From: a bacterium
GTDB lineage: Bacteria > Desulfobacterota > Anaeroferrophillalia > Anaeroferrophillales > Tharpellaceae
Length of the DNA: 13,565 bases
Assembly (NCBI GenBank): GCA_029935295.1
Contig: JAOZKP010000019.1
Coordinates: 1-13,565 of the forward strand
Reading direction: 5' to 3'
Positions 1 through 6,804 of the stretch are shown here, in pieces. Both the position numbers and the translations under genes were made by a program. Position 1 is the first letter of the stretch. Each line of letters opens with the position of its first letter. The notes below the pieces were generated by a model, which made no database searches, was not told the DNA's origin, and was given only the letters and a program-made list of their open reading frames with translations.

Positions 1-1
1 C

Positions 2-55
2 AGGAATAGTCTGTTTCATGCTTTACGTAATGTGCGCCATGATTATCTGTTGTAA
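2..55 (+). CDS. possible C-terminal end of an upstream gene
   Basis: The frame starting at base 2 is open from the window edge to a TAA at 53-55 and would encode 17 residues ending in HDYLL. The residue mix (RNSLFHALRNVRHDYLL) is plausible for a protein C-terminus, but 17 codons are too few to prove coding or to name a family. The 108 bases between this stop and the next start hold no clear terminator or strong promoter. Confidence 0.35.
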   Translation, partial: RNSLFHALRNVRHDYLL

Positions 56-150
56 AAAAACAGTGGAATAGATTATGCAAGAATTTATTCAGGTTGTTGG
101 CTGTACTGTTTTTCGAGTTTAAAGTATAGCTGTAAACTTTGAGTATTTAT

Positions 151-154
151 GGAG
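151..154 (+). promoter_or_regulatory. ribosome binding site GGAG that decides the HDOD gene start
   Basis: GGAG lies 9 bases before the ATG at 164. The earlier in-frame ATG at 149 overlaps this site and has no purine-rich stretch in front of it (only gagtattt), so 164 is the better start. Confidence 0.55.
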
Positions 155-163
155 TCTGTTTTT

Positions 164-1909
164 ATGTCTTTTCCCGCCTGTCATTCAAGTCAGGATCTGC
201 GTTTACCTTCGCCGCCGACGGTATTGTCACGCCTGTTGACAATGCTGGCCGAAGATCGTAGTTCTGCGGTTGAACTGGCAGATGTCATCCTCGAAGATCC
301 GGGTTTGACAACTAGAATACTGCGGGTTGCAAACTCTCCTTTTTACAATTTCAGTAACAAAATTGAAACTGTCAGCCACGCAATTGCCCTCTTAGGCTGC
401 CAAAGCATCAGAATCCTCTGCGCCAGTGAATCTTTCATGGCGATTTTCCCGCGCCGAAAAGGTAATTTCACTGCTCTCTTCCAAAATTATTGTCAGCACT
501 CTTTGACGACGGCCCTTCTGGCTAAAATTTTAGCCGAGGAGATGGAGGTCCAGGTTGAGAGTGAGAAGGTTTTTATCGCCGGTCTTCTGCATGATATCGG
601 AAAACCTGTGCTCTGGTATAATTTTCTCGATCAGGCGGCTGTTTATCATGATTTAAGAGCGCGGGGTTTGTCTGAACGGGAAGCCGAAAGACTGAGTTAC
701 GGGGTTGACCATGCAGAGGCCGGAGCCTGGGTCGCCGGCGAGTGGGGGCTTGATAGTGAACTAGCCAAAGCCATGGCCCGACACCATGAACGTCAGTATT
801 CAGGTGACGGAGTTGAAGGTAAGGCTCTTTCTGAATACTCACTCGAAGAGTTGGTCGGGTTGGCTGATATCCTGTCAAAATGTCTCGAATTAAGGGATGG
901 TAAATTGGCTTTTCAGGATGCTGCTGAGAGGTATGTCAGTCATCGTCTGCAAGGCCTAGACTGGCGCGGGGTGGTTTCGCTTTTTGCTGATCAGGCACCG
1001 CTCTACGGTCTTGAGTTGATTCCAGAATCATCTGTTGATAGCTCCAACCCAGATGTAAAAAGATCCGGCAGAGCGGTTGTTGGAGTAAGGGTTGATGAAC
1101 CTGAAGCCGCTTATGAGAACCTGCTGGAGCGTTCTCTGACTCTGTTTAAGGCTTACAGCTCATTTCTTGATAATTTCAAGTTGACTGACATTTTTGCCGG
1201 TATTCGAGAAAATCTGTCGACGCTTGCAGGAGTGCAGGCGGTTTATATAATGCTTTATAAATCAAAAGAGCAGAGCTTGATAATTCAGACTGCTGCCGGG
1301 GATGAGACGGCGGCTGCCCGTCTAGGACAGCGGATTCTTTTGACTGGTGATGAATTTTCAGCTTTAAGAGAGGCCAAGGATCTGCTGCGGTCCTTTAACA
1401 GTAACCAGGTGTCTGCGGATGGTGATTCACTTGATCATAAACTTAAGACCCTTTTTTTGCACACGCAAAAGAGTGAGCAGGGTATTTTTCTGCCGGTTTA
1501 CAGTGAGCGCCGCCTGATCGGTGCATTCTGTTTGAAACTTGAAGCAGAGAGCTCTGCTGACGATCCGATTTTTAGAGAATTATTGTTCGGACACGCAGTT
1601 CAGTTGGCACTGGCGGTTCGTTTTTATCATCTGACGCAAAAACTGAAAACTCTGGCTAACAGTGCGACGACTTCAGAATCATCGACTCTGGTAATGGGAC
1701 ACGCACTTAAAGCACCTTTGGCAACCCTGCGGGAAAATATTTTTATGCTGGATCAGGAAGGGCGTAATGCTGGTTTTGCCCGGAACGGTTACCGGCATGT
1801 CTACTGCAAAAAGATGAAACAGGCTTTAGCGGATGTAAATTCCCTGATCGCAAGGTATGCACCTGCAACCAGTCATAATGAAAACGGTGCCGTCAGGAAA
1901 GCTTCCTGA
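164..1909 (+). CDS. HDOD domain signalling protein with GAF-like and HisKA-like C-terminal regions
   Basis: Probable cytoplasmic signal-transduction protein. Residues are numbered from the ATG at 164, chosen for its GGAG; an in-frame ATG lies five codons upstream. Residues about 10-210 match the HDOD (HD-related output) domain: the LPSPPTV entry, the ILEDPGLTTRILRVANSPFY segment, an HD-type LLHDIGK at 141-147 and an HH pair at 207-208. HDOD proteins usually regulate through protein contacts and most lack confirmed phosphodiesterase activity. Residues about 330-485 look like a GAF sensor domain (FLPVYSERRLIGAFCLKL). The end contains MGHALKAPLATLRE (about 511-524), which resembles a histidine-kinase dimerisation helix with its H-box, but no HATPase domain follows. 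The protein is therefore not an active kinase on its own. It stands alone on the plus strand and its stop is one base from the end of the convergent neighbour. The HDOD assignment is strong, GAF moderate, HisKA-like weak. Confidence 0.85.
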   Translation: MSFPACHSSQDLRLPSPPTVLSRLLTMLAEDRSSAVELADVILEDPGLTTRILRVANSPFYNFSNKIETVSHAIALLGCQSIRILCASESFMAIFPRRKGNFTALFQNYCQHSLTTALLAKILAEEMEVQVESEKVFIAGLLHDIGKPVLWYNFLDQAAVYHDLRARGLSEREAERLSYGVDHAEAGAWVAGEWGLDSELAKAMARHHERQYSGDGVEGKALSEYSLEELVGLADILSKCLELRDGKLAFQDAAERYVSHRLQGLDWRGVVSLFADQAPLYGLELIPESSVDSSNPDVKRSGRAVVGVRVDEPEAAYENLLERSLTLFKAYSSFLDNFKLTDIFAGIRENLSTLAGVQAVYIMLYKSKEQSLIIQTAAGDETAAARLGQRILLTGDEFSALREAKDLLRSFNSNQVSADGDSLDHKLKTLFLHTQKSEQGIFLPVYSERRLIGAFCLKLEAESSADDPIFRELLFGHAVQLALAVRFYHLTQKLKTLANSATTSESSTLVMGHALKAPLATLRENIFMLDQEGRNAGFARNGYRHVYCKKMKQALADVNSLIARYAPATSHNENGAVRKAS

Positions 1910-1910
1910 T

Positions 1911-2642
1911 CTATCCTTCAAGTGCATTTGCGAATTTTGATAACAGTTTTTTCCCAAAATGCCTTATTTTCTTTTTTCCTGGCAACTTTTTGAGAGGATA
2001 TTGGGAGAAAAGTTTATTCCATCCCTGAACATCCGCCCCTTCTTCTGTATTATCATACGGTGCGAGATAATCAACATAGACATTATGTAATCTCTCGTAG
2101 CCCCAATCCGGTTCGTACAGAGATTTTGGCTGAATATAGAGAATCTGGAAATCATGTTCCGGGTAATGCCTCAGGAATGTATTAAGAATACTCTCTGCAT
2201 CTTCACGATTGGAGAGCTGGTTTTTTTTGATAAAATAGAGTATCCGCTCTTTAGATGAAACAAGCTCCCGCCATTTCCGAACAAAGTATGCTATCTTGGT
2301 TTTTTCTTTCGCAAAGACCTCATCAAAATCATAATCATCTCTGAAAGACCTTTTTCCACTGCTTGTATCAACAGCTGAATATAGTTCTGAATGAAAGGCG
2401 ATTCCGGTTTTTATATCACGAATCATGTGATCAACGCTGGCGGGGATCAGGTTTTCTTTGCAGAAAATATCAGCAAAGTCATTTTCGATGATATTGATCA
2501 GTTTATCGCTGTCAATGATCGTGAACCTGAAAATGCTGCTCTCATCATAGCCGATTCGCCAGAATTGCAGGCCTGCCTCGCAGTTATCCCCCAGTGAAAT
2601 ATATCTGTCAAAACCTTCGATCGGCAAATCTTTCATTAGCAA
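1911..2642 (-). CDS. DUF1796-like putative papain-like cysteine peptidase family protein
   Basis: The N-terminus FDRYISLGDNCEAGLQFWR, the FRF motif near residue 38, the FHSEL motif at 83-87 and the segment KIAYFVRKWRELVSSKERIL (about 116-135) fit the pattern of the DUF1796 family. That family is annotated as putative papain-like cysteine peptidases, with Cys in SLGxNCE (C21) and a His downstream (H84) as possible catalytic residues. Members often lie near glycosyltransferase or surface polysaccharide genes, but none is visible here, so the role is unknown. The ORF begins with TTG at 2642, with AGGA six bases upstream; the in-frame ATG at 2636 is the alternative. There is no signal peptide, and the C-terminus is very basic (PLKKLPGKKKIRHFGKKLL). 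The gene is clearly richer in A and T than its neighbours, with AAA/AAT/TTT/ATA-type codons, which suggests horizontal acquisition. It is a single gene, convergent with the HDOD gene and divergent from the UbiD gene. Confidence 0.6.
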   Translation of the reverse strand: MLMKDLPIEGFDRYISLGDNCEAGLQFWRIGYDESSIFRFTIIDSDKLINIIENDFADIFCKENLIPASVDHMIRDIKTGIAFHSELYSAVDTSSGKRSFRDDYDFDEVFAKEKTKIAYFVRKWRELVSSKERILYFIKKNQLSNREDAESILNTFLRHYPEHDFQILYIQPKSLYEPDWGYERLHNVYVDYLAPYDNTEEGADVQGWNKLFSQYPLKKLPGKKKIRHFGKKLLSKFANALEG

Positions 2643-2690
2643 TAGTTTTCCTGTGGCAAAATTTACTGAAATATATCCTTAAAAAAACAA

Positions 2691-2717
2691 ATTATATGAC
2701 ATCAAAGATTAAGTCAA
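2691..2717 (-). promoter_or_regulatory. candidate sigma-70 promoter for the DUF1796-like gene
   Basis: Read on the minus strand, TTGACT (2717-2712) is followed after 15 bases by a perfect TATAAT (2696-2691). The spacing is shorter than the usual 16-18, so strength is uncertain. It would give a leader of about 45 bases. Confidence 0.45.
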
Positions 2718-2765
2718 TCCCAATAAATATACTTGCGTGTATTTCAGATATAGCAGCAGGAGATT

Positions 2766-2794
2766 TTGAAACTAATTTCTGAATGTGCTATGAT
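2766..2794 (+). promoter_or_regulatory. candidate sigma-70 promoter for the UbiD-family gene
   Basis: TTGAAA (2766-2771) and TATGAT (2789-2794) are separated by exactly 17 bases, and a TG two bases before the -10 box (TGC) makes it an extended -10 type. Transcription would start near 2801 and give a 5' leader of about 94 bases before the ATG at 2895. It is the best promoter match in the window. Confidence 0.6.
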
Positions 2795-2880
2795 AAAAGA
2801 TAATGTCAACTCCTTATGCATTAGTCGCAGAATCTTTTAGTGCACTTAACGTTTTTCATGATTTAGATTGAATTCCAATA

Positions 2881-2886
2881 GAGGTG
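2881..2886 (+). promoter_or_regulatory. ribosome binding site GAGGTG deciding the UbiD start
   Basis: GAGGTG lies 8 bases before the ATG at 2895. It falls inside the longer ORF that begins with TTG at 2868, and no comparable site precedes that TTG. Confidence 0.75.
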
Positions 2887-2894
2887 AATTAAAT

Positions 2895-4739
2895 ATGGGT
2901 TACAAATCAATGGCAGATTGTGTTGCTGATCTGAAACGTCATAAGCTGTTGCGGCAGATTGACTGCGAAGTTGATCCACATCTTGAAATTGGGATGATTC
3001 AGCGCCGGGTCTGTGAGAACCGGGGGCCGGCCCTGCTTTTTACTAATGTTAAGGGGTGTGAATTTCCTCTGCTCGGCAATCTATTTGCGACATTGGAGCG
3101 AACCCGTTTTATCTTTCGTGACGCCTTAAAAAGGATCGAGCTACTTTCTGATCTGAAAGTTGATCCAGCTCGGATATTCCGGCAGCCTGCCCGGCTGCGG
3201 CATTTGCCGCAAGCTTTGATGCATATGTTGCCGCATCGGGTAAAAGAGGGCGCGGTAGTGGCGCGGCAGACTTCGATTGAGCGCTTGCCGCAGCTTAAAT
3301 CGTGGCCAGACGACGGTGGGGCTTTTATTACTTTACCTCAGGTCTATTCGGAAGATCCGGGGAAGTCGGGATGGCGTTCATCTAATCTCGGGATGTATCG
3401 AGTCCAGATTTCAGGTGGAGATTATGAGCCCGGCCGTGAAGTCGGTTTGCATTATCAGCTGCACCGGGGAATCGGTCTGCACCATGCTGCGGCCCGGGAA
3501 TCGGGTCAGCCTTTGAAAGTAAACATTATCGTTGGCGGCCCTCCATCGCTGGCGTTGGCAGCTGTTATGCCGTTGCCAGATGGTATGCCGGAGATTGCAT
3601 TTGCCGGACTTTTAGGGGGGCATAGTATCCCTTTGGTTCAGCCGGAAGGTGGTCTGGTTATGCCGGCGGAGGCTGATTTTTGTATTTGCGGTACCATTTT
3701 AGAAAATAAGTTGTTGCCGGAGGGGCCTTTCGGTGACCATCTTGGATATTATAGTCTGCAGCACGGTTTTCCGGTTGTCAGAGTAGATAAGGTTTATCAC
3801 CGCCCCGGAGCAATCTGGCCCTTTACCACGGTCGGCCGGCCGCCGCAGGAGGATACGACTTTCGGGAAATTTATTCATGAGTTGACAGGGGATTTGATTC
3901 CTTCGGTTTTGCCCGGGGTTACCGGGGTACATGCAGTTGATGCCGCCGGGGTGCATCCGCTGTTGCTGGCGCAGGGAAGTGAACGCTATCTCCCTTATGA
4001 AGAGCGTCAGCGGCCGCGTGAGCTTTTGACCCAGGCCAATGCAATTCTGGGACAGGGCCAGCTTTCATTGGCTAAATTTCTGTTGATAGTCGCAAAAGAG
4101 GATAATCCGCAACTCAATATTAATGATATTCCGGATATTTTCAAGCATCTATTGGAAAGGGTTAACTGGCGCCGTGATGTTCATTTTCAGACCCGGACAA
4201 CTATAGATACTCTTGATTATTCCGGTTCAGATATTAATCAGGGGTCAAAAGTGGTTATCGCAGCGGTGGGTCGGAAGCGGCGAGAACTATTGGCTGAATG
4301 GCCGGTTGACTGGCAGCTGAGCCGGAGGTTTGCAAATCCGAGATTGGTTTTGCCCGGTATCTTTATGATAGAGGGCCCGGATTGTCGGCAAAAAAGCCGG
4401 CCTCAGACACAATCTGATATTGAAACTCTGCTTGAGGTTATGGCCGGGAATCAATCGGTTCCCGGTTTACCATTGATAATTGTCGTGGATGACAGTGAAT
4501 TTGCGGCCCGGACCCTTAATAATTTTCTTTGGGTAACGTTTACCCGGTCAGATCCGGCCCAGGATATTTATGGTGTGAAAGCTGCAGTTGTCGATAAACA
4601 CTGGGGCTGCAGCGGACCGTTGCTGATCGATGCGCGCTGTAAAAAACATCATGCGCCGCAATTGATCGAGGATCCCGGTAGAGTCCGAAGAGTTGAGAAA
4701 ATGGCGAAAAAGGGCGGTCCGTTAGCGGGCTTGTTTTAG
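2895..4739 (+). CDS. UbiD-family (prenyl-FMN-dependent) decarboxylase
   Basis: The 614-residue product belongs to the UbiD family, which decarboxylates (or carboxylates) aromatic or unsaturated acids using prenylated FMN made by UbiX. Conserved landmarks of the prFMN/Mn site are visible: SNLGMYR (N164 and R169, as in NxGxxR of UbiD), LHRG with H190, MPEIAFAGLL with E233, and EGPFGDHLGYY with E276 and D281. Asp at the last position matches E. coli UbiD; Fdc1-type enzymes have Glu there. GRPPQED (about 314-320) is also typical. At 614 residues it is longer than E. coli UbiD (about 497) and matches the roughly 600-residue form common in anaerobic bacteria. The substrate cannot be read from the sequence: ubiquinone- or menaquinone-type quinone biosynthesis is plausible, another aromatic acid is possible. 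No UbiX partner lies in the window. The gene is monocistronic here, has its own promoter, and ends 24 bases from the convergent aldolase gene. Confidence 0.9.
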   Translation: MGYKSMADCVADLKRHKLLRQIDCEVDPHLEIGMIQRRVCENRGPALLFTNVKGCEFPLLGNLFATLERTRFIFRDALKRIELLSDLKVDPARIFRQPARLRHLPQALMHMLPHRVKEGAVVARQTSIERLPQLKSWPDDGGAFITLPQVYSEDPGKSGWRSSNLGMYRVQISGGDYEPGREVGLHYQLHRGIGLHHAAARESGQPLKVNIIVGGPPSLALAAVMPLPDGMPEIAFAGLLGGHSIPLVQPEGGLVMPAEADFCICGTILENKLLPEGPFGDHLGYYSLQHGFPVVRVDKVYHRPGAIWPFTTVGRPPQEDTTFGKFIHELTGDLIPSVLPGVTGVHAVDAAGVHPLLLAQGSERYLPYEERQRPRELLTQANAILGQGQLSLAKFLLIVAKEDNPQLNINDIPDIFKHLLERVNWRRDVHFQTRTTIDTLDYSGSDINQGSKVVIAAVGRKRRELLAEWPVDWQLSRRFANPRLVLPGIFMIEGPDCRQKSRPQTQSDIETLLEVMAGNQSVPGLPLIIVVDDSEFAARTLNNFLWVTFTRSDPAQDIYGVKAAVVDKHWGCSGPLLIDARCKKHHAPQLIEDPGRVRRVEKMAKKGGPLAGLF

Positions 4740-4763
4740 GTGTAGATCAAATTTTGCCTAAGA

Positions 4764-5762
4764 TCAGCCTTTTCCAGCACTGCCTAAAACCTGTTTATTC
4801 TTATCAATAATCATTTTTGTCAGTTCATCCCGGGCCGGGCCCAGGTATTTGCGGGGGTCGAATTCCTGGGGTTTTTCGGAGAAGGTTTTCCTGATCATGG
4901 CCGTCATTACGAGTCGTCCGTCAGAGTCGATATTTATTTTACAGACTGCTGATTTGGCGGCTTGGCGGAGTTGTTCGGCCGGGATGCCGACTGCGGCTTC
5001 AAGCTGGCCGCCATTTTGATTTATGGTGTCAACGTATTCGGGAAGTACAGAACTCGAACCGTGCAGGACAATTGCGAAGCCGGGAATTCTCTTCTCAATT
5101 TCCTCTAAAATATCAAACCGCAGCGGCGGCGGGACCAGAACTCCCTGATCATTACGCGTGCATTGTGACGGTTTGAATTTGTAGGCACCGTGCGAGGTGC
5201 CGATGGAGATCGCAAGCGAGTCGACACCGGTCCGGCGGACAAAGTCTTCAACTTGTTCCGGGTCAGTGTAGATCGACTTCGCGGCGACGACGTCATCCTC
5301 GATTCCGGCCAGGACTCCGAGTTCACCTTCGACTGAAACAGCAAATTTTTTCGCGTAGTCAACAACTTTAGTTGTCAGGGCAACATTCTCATCGTAGGAG
5401 AGGTGAGAGCCGTCAATCATGACTGAAGAGAAACCGCTTTCGATACATGATATACAAAGTTCCAGGGTGTCGCCGTGATCCAGGTGTAAAGCGATCGGAT
5501 TTTTGTGTCCTGCCTTTCGGGCCATGGCAACCGCTCCCTCAGCCATATAACGCAGCATTGTCTGGTCGGCATAATTGCGGGCGCCGCTTGATACCTGCAG
5601 GATCAGCGGTGAGTTTGATTCACCGCAGCCGTTAATGATTGCCTGTAACTGTTCCATATTATTAAAGTTGTATGCTGGTACAGCGTAGCCGCCGGCAAAA
5701 GCTTTTGTAAACATCTCCCTAGTATTGACAAATCCCAGATTTTTATAATTCACTTGCATCAT
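4764..5762 (-). CDS. fba: class II fructose-bisphosphate aldolase
   Basis: This cytoplasmic, zinc-dependent enzyme interconverts fructose 1,6-bisphosphate with dihydroxyacetone phosphate and glyceraldehyde 3-phosphate in glycolysis and gluconeogenesis. At 332 residues it is full length and well conserved. LHLDHGD (92-98) carries the catalytic Asp95 and Zn ligand His96. Other sites are VEGELG (144-149), SHGAYKF with the Zn ligand His191, VLHGSSSV with the Zn ligand His234, and KINIDSDGR (275-283) for phosphate binding. The C-terminus NKQVLGSAGKG is typical of this subgroup. Tandem ATGs (5762 and 5759) follow GGGAGAG closely. The first 20 bases overlap the end of the DUF4388 gene, so translation is probably coupled to it. 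It appears to be the last gene of the minus-strand operon, an unusual place for a glycolytic enzyme. No clear terminator was seen between it and the convergent UbiD gene. Confidence 0.95.
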   Translation of the reverse strand: MMQVNYKNLGFVNTREMFTKAFAGGYAVPAYNFNNMEQLQAIINGCGESNSPLILQVSSGARNYADQTMLRYMAEGAVAMARKAGHKNPIALHLDHGDTLELCISCIESGFSSVMIDGSHLSYDENVALTTKVVDYAKKFAVSVEGELGVLAGIEDDVVAAKSIYTDPEQVEDFVRRTGVDSLAISIGTSHGAYKFKPSQCTRNDQGVLVPPPLRFDILEEIEKRIPGFAIVLHGSSSVLPEYVDTINQNGGQLEAAVGIPAEQLRQAAKSAVCKINIDSDGRLVMTAMIRKTFSEKPQEFDPRKYLGPARDELTKMIIDKNKQVLGSAGKG

Positions 5763-6804
5763 TATCTCTCCCTTCGTCTATATCTGTATGGCTATTTGTT
5801 TGTAGCAGCAGTTGCTGCGCCTGTTTTTGCATTGTATTCTGATCGGCTTTAATATTGTTAATTATTGCTGAAAAGAGGGTCGGGTGGCTGCCCGGTTCGG
5901 TTCTGTTGGCGGATTGCAGGGCAGTGCCGGTTGCAATGAGCAAGGCACCACTTAAAATCAGCAGGGATAGACCGCTCCAGTAACGGTTTTGACTGCTCTC
6001 CTGCGACCTTGTGAACTGAAATCCCATCTCTTCTGAGAGCGGGGCAATGATGCCGCGCTCAATAAAGTTCAGCATGGTCCGGCAGGTGTGGAATTGTCCG
6101 GTAATGGAGTTTTCCAGTACATTCTGCAATGAACGCTGCCCGTCAAAGAGTTTGTACACTTCGAATTCGTCATCGTCGAACTGGTCGTGAAGCCCCTCCT
6201 GAAATAATGTGTCAGCGTCATTTATGGTTTCATCATTAGCTAGTGTCAGAGTTGATTCGTAAACCTGGTCCAGCGGCTGCAGCCGCTTCTTCATTACTGC
6301 CATTTCATCGATCTGACGAAGAGCCTCGAGGATTATGAAATTGGCATCCTGCGGAGCGAGGAATGCGTGATTATTAATCTCACTGGTGGGGATAAACTTA
6401 TAACGTCCCTTGGTCCATTGCAGAGTAATAATGAAGGACTCGATCAGGCGGCGCAGGTTCATCTTTTCAAGTTCTTCCCGGGTGCAGATGTTATTCTTGA
6501 CCAGGGCTTTTCCCAATGCCTGAGCTGAGCTTAGATCATCACTTTCATGCAGCCGAACCAGACGTTTATCATCAAGGGTGCCGCTCTGTCTGAGGATATT
6601 CTTAAGGTCGAGAATATGGCCGGGAAAGTTACAGTCGAAGCTGACCAGACTGCCTTCGTTGAAAGACCATGAACAGCTGCCGTTGCTGCCTTCGACACTC
6701 AAAACCCCGCATTTAACCTGCTGGGTGATAAGCTGCATCACATCAGTCAGCTCAAAATTTTCAAGATTGGCATTTAAGCCTTTGGCAACCCGGGTACTGC
6801 TCAT
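5743..6804 (-). CDS. DUF4388 (PATAN-like) domain protein with one C-terminal transmembrane helix
   Basis: The 353-residue protein starts with a DUF4388-type domain (about 8-130): a LNANLENFELTDVMQLITQQ helix followed by a short strand pair, KCGVLSVEGSNGSCSWSF and NEGSLVSFDC. This is the usual pattern of the PatA N-terminal (PATAN) module of bacterial signalling proteins. A helical region near 214-253 (EVYKLFDGQRSLQNVLENSI then FIERGII) resembles the winged-helix-like segment that often follows DUF4388. One hydrophobic helix (about 275-297, YWSGLSLLILSGALLIATGTAL) and a Gln/Asn-rich tail finish the protein. It is probably anchored with its large N-terminal part in the cytoplasm. The start at 6804 was chosen because ATG overlaps the upstream stop as ATGA and has GGGAG 6 bases before it; the frame is open to 6912, but that extension lies inside the upstream gene. 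Its 3' end overlaps the aldolase gene by 20 bases. No enzymatic residues are seen; a scaffold or adaptor role is inferred. Confidence 0.8.
   Translation of the reverse strand: MSSTRVAKGLNANLENFELTDVMQLITQQVKCGVLSVEGSNGSCSWSFNEGSLVSFDCNFPGHILDLKNILRQSGTLDDKRLVRLHESDDLSSAQALGKALVKNNICTREELEKMNLRRLIESFIITLQWTKGRYKFIPTSEINNHAFLAPQDANFIILEALRQIDEMAVMKKRLQPLDQVYESTLTLANDETINDADTLFQEGLHDQFDDDEFEVYKLFDGQRSLQNVLENSITGQFHTCRTMLNFIERGIIAPLSEEMGFQFTRSQESSQNRYWSGLSLLILSGALLIATGTALQSANRTEPGSHPTLFSAIINNIKADQNTMQKQAQQLLLQTNSHTDIDEGRDNDASEL

Larger units (their letters stand above)
2643..2894. other. AT-rich divergent intergenic region
   Basis: These 252 bases separate the minus-strand DUF1796-like gene from the plus-strand UbiD gene. 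They hold one promoter candidate in each direction and the ribosome binding site of the UbiD gene. No RNA gene, terminator hairpin or conserved small protein is apparent. Confidence 0.7.

Noticed and set aside
94..130. Promoter for the HDOD gene (TTGGCT with TATAGC)
   Set aside because: The spacing is 22 bases, far from 16-18, and both boxes are poor. No sigma-54 GG/GC pair fits here either.
573..878. A 101-codon minus-strand open frame inside the HDOD gene
   Set aside because: It is antisense to conserved HDOD sequence and has no recognisable motif.
2594..2782. A 62-codon plus-strand open frame in the spacer before the UbiD gene
   Set aside because: It starts antisense inside the DUF1796-like gene, has no ribosome binding site and reads as random AT-rich translation.
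4733..4790. Inverted repeat GTTTTAGG / CCTAAAAC spanning the UbiD-aldolase junction, as a bidirectional terminator
   Set aside because: The arms are 42 bases apart, both lie largely in coding sequence (end of UbiD, end of aldolase), and no T-run follows either arm closely. Chance is likelier.
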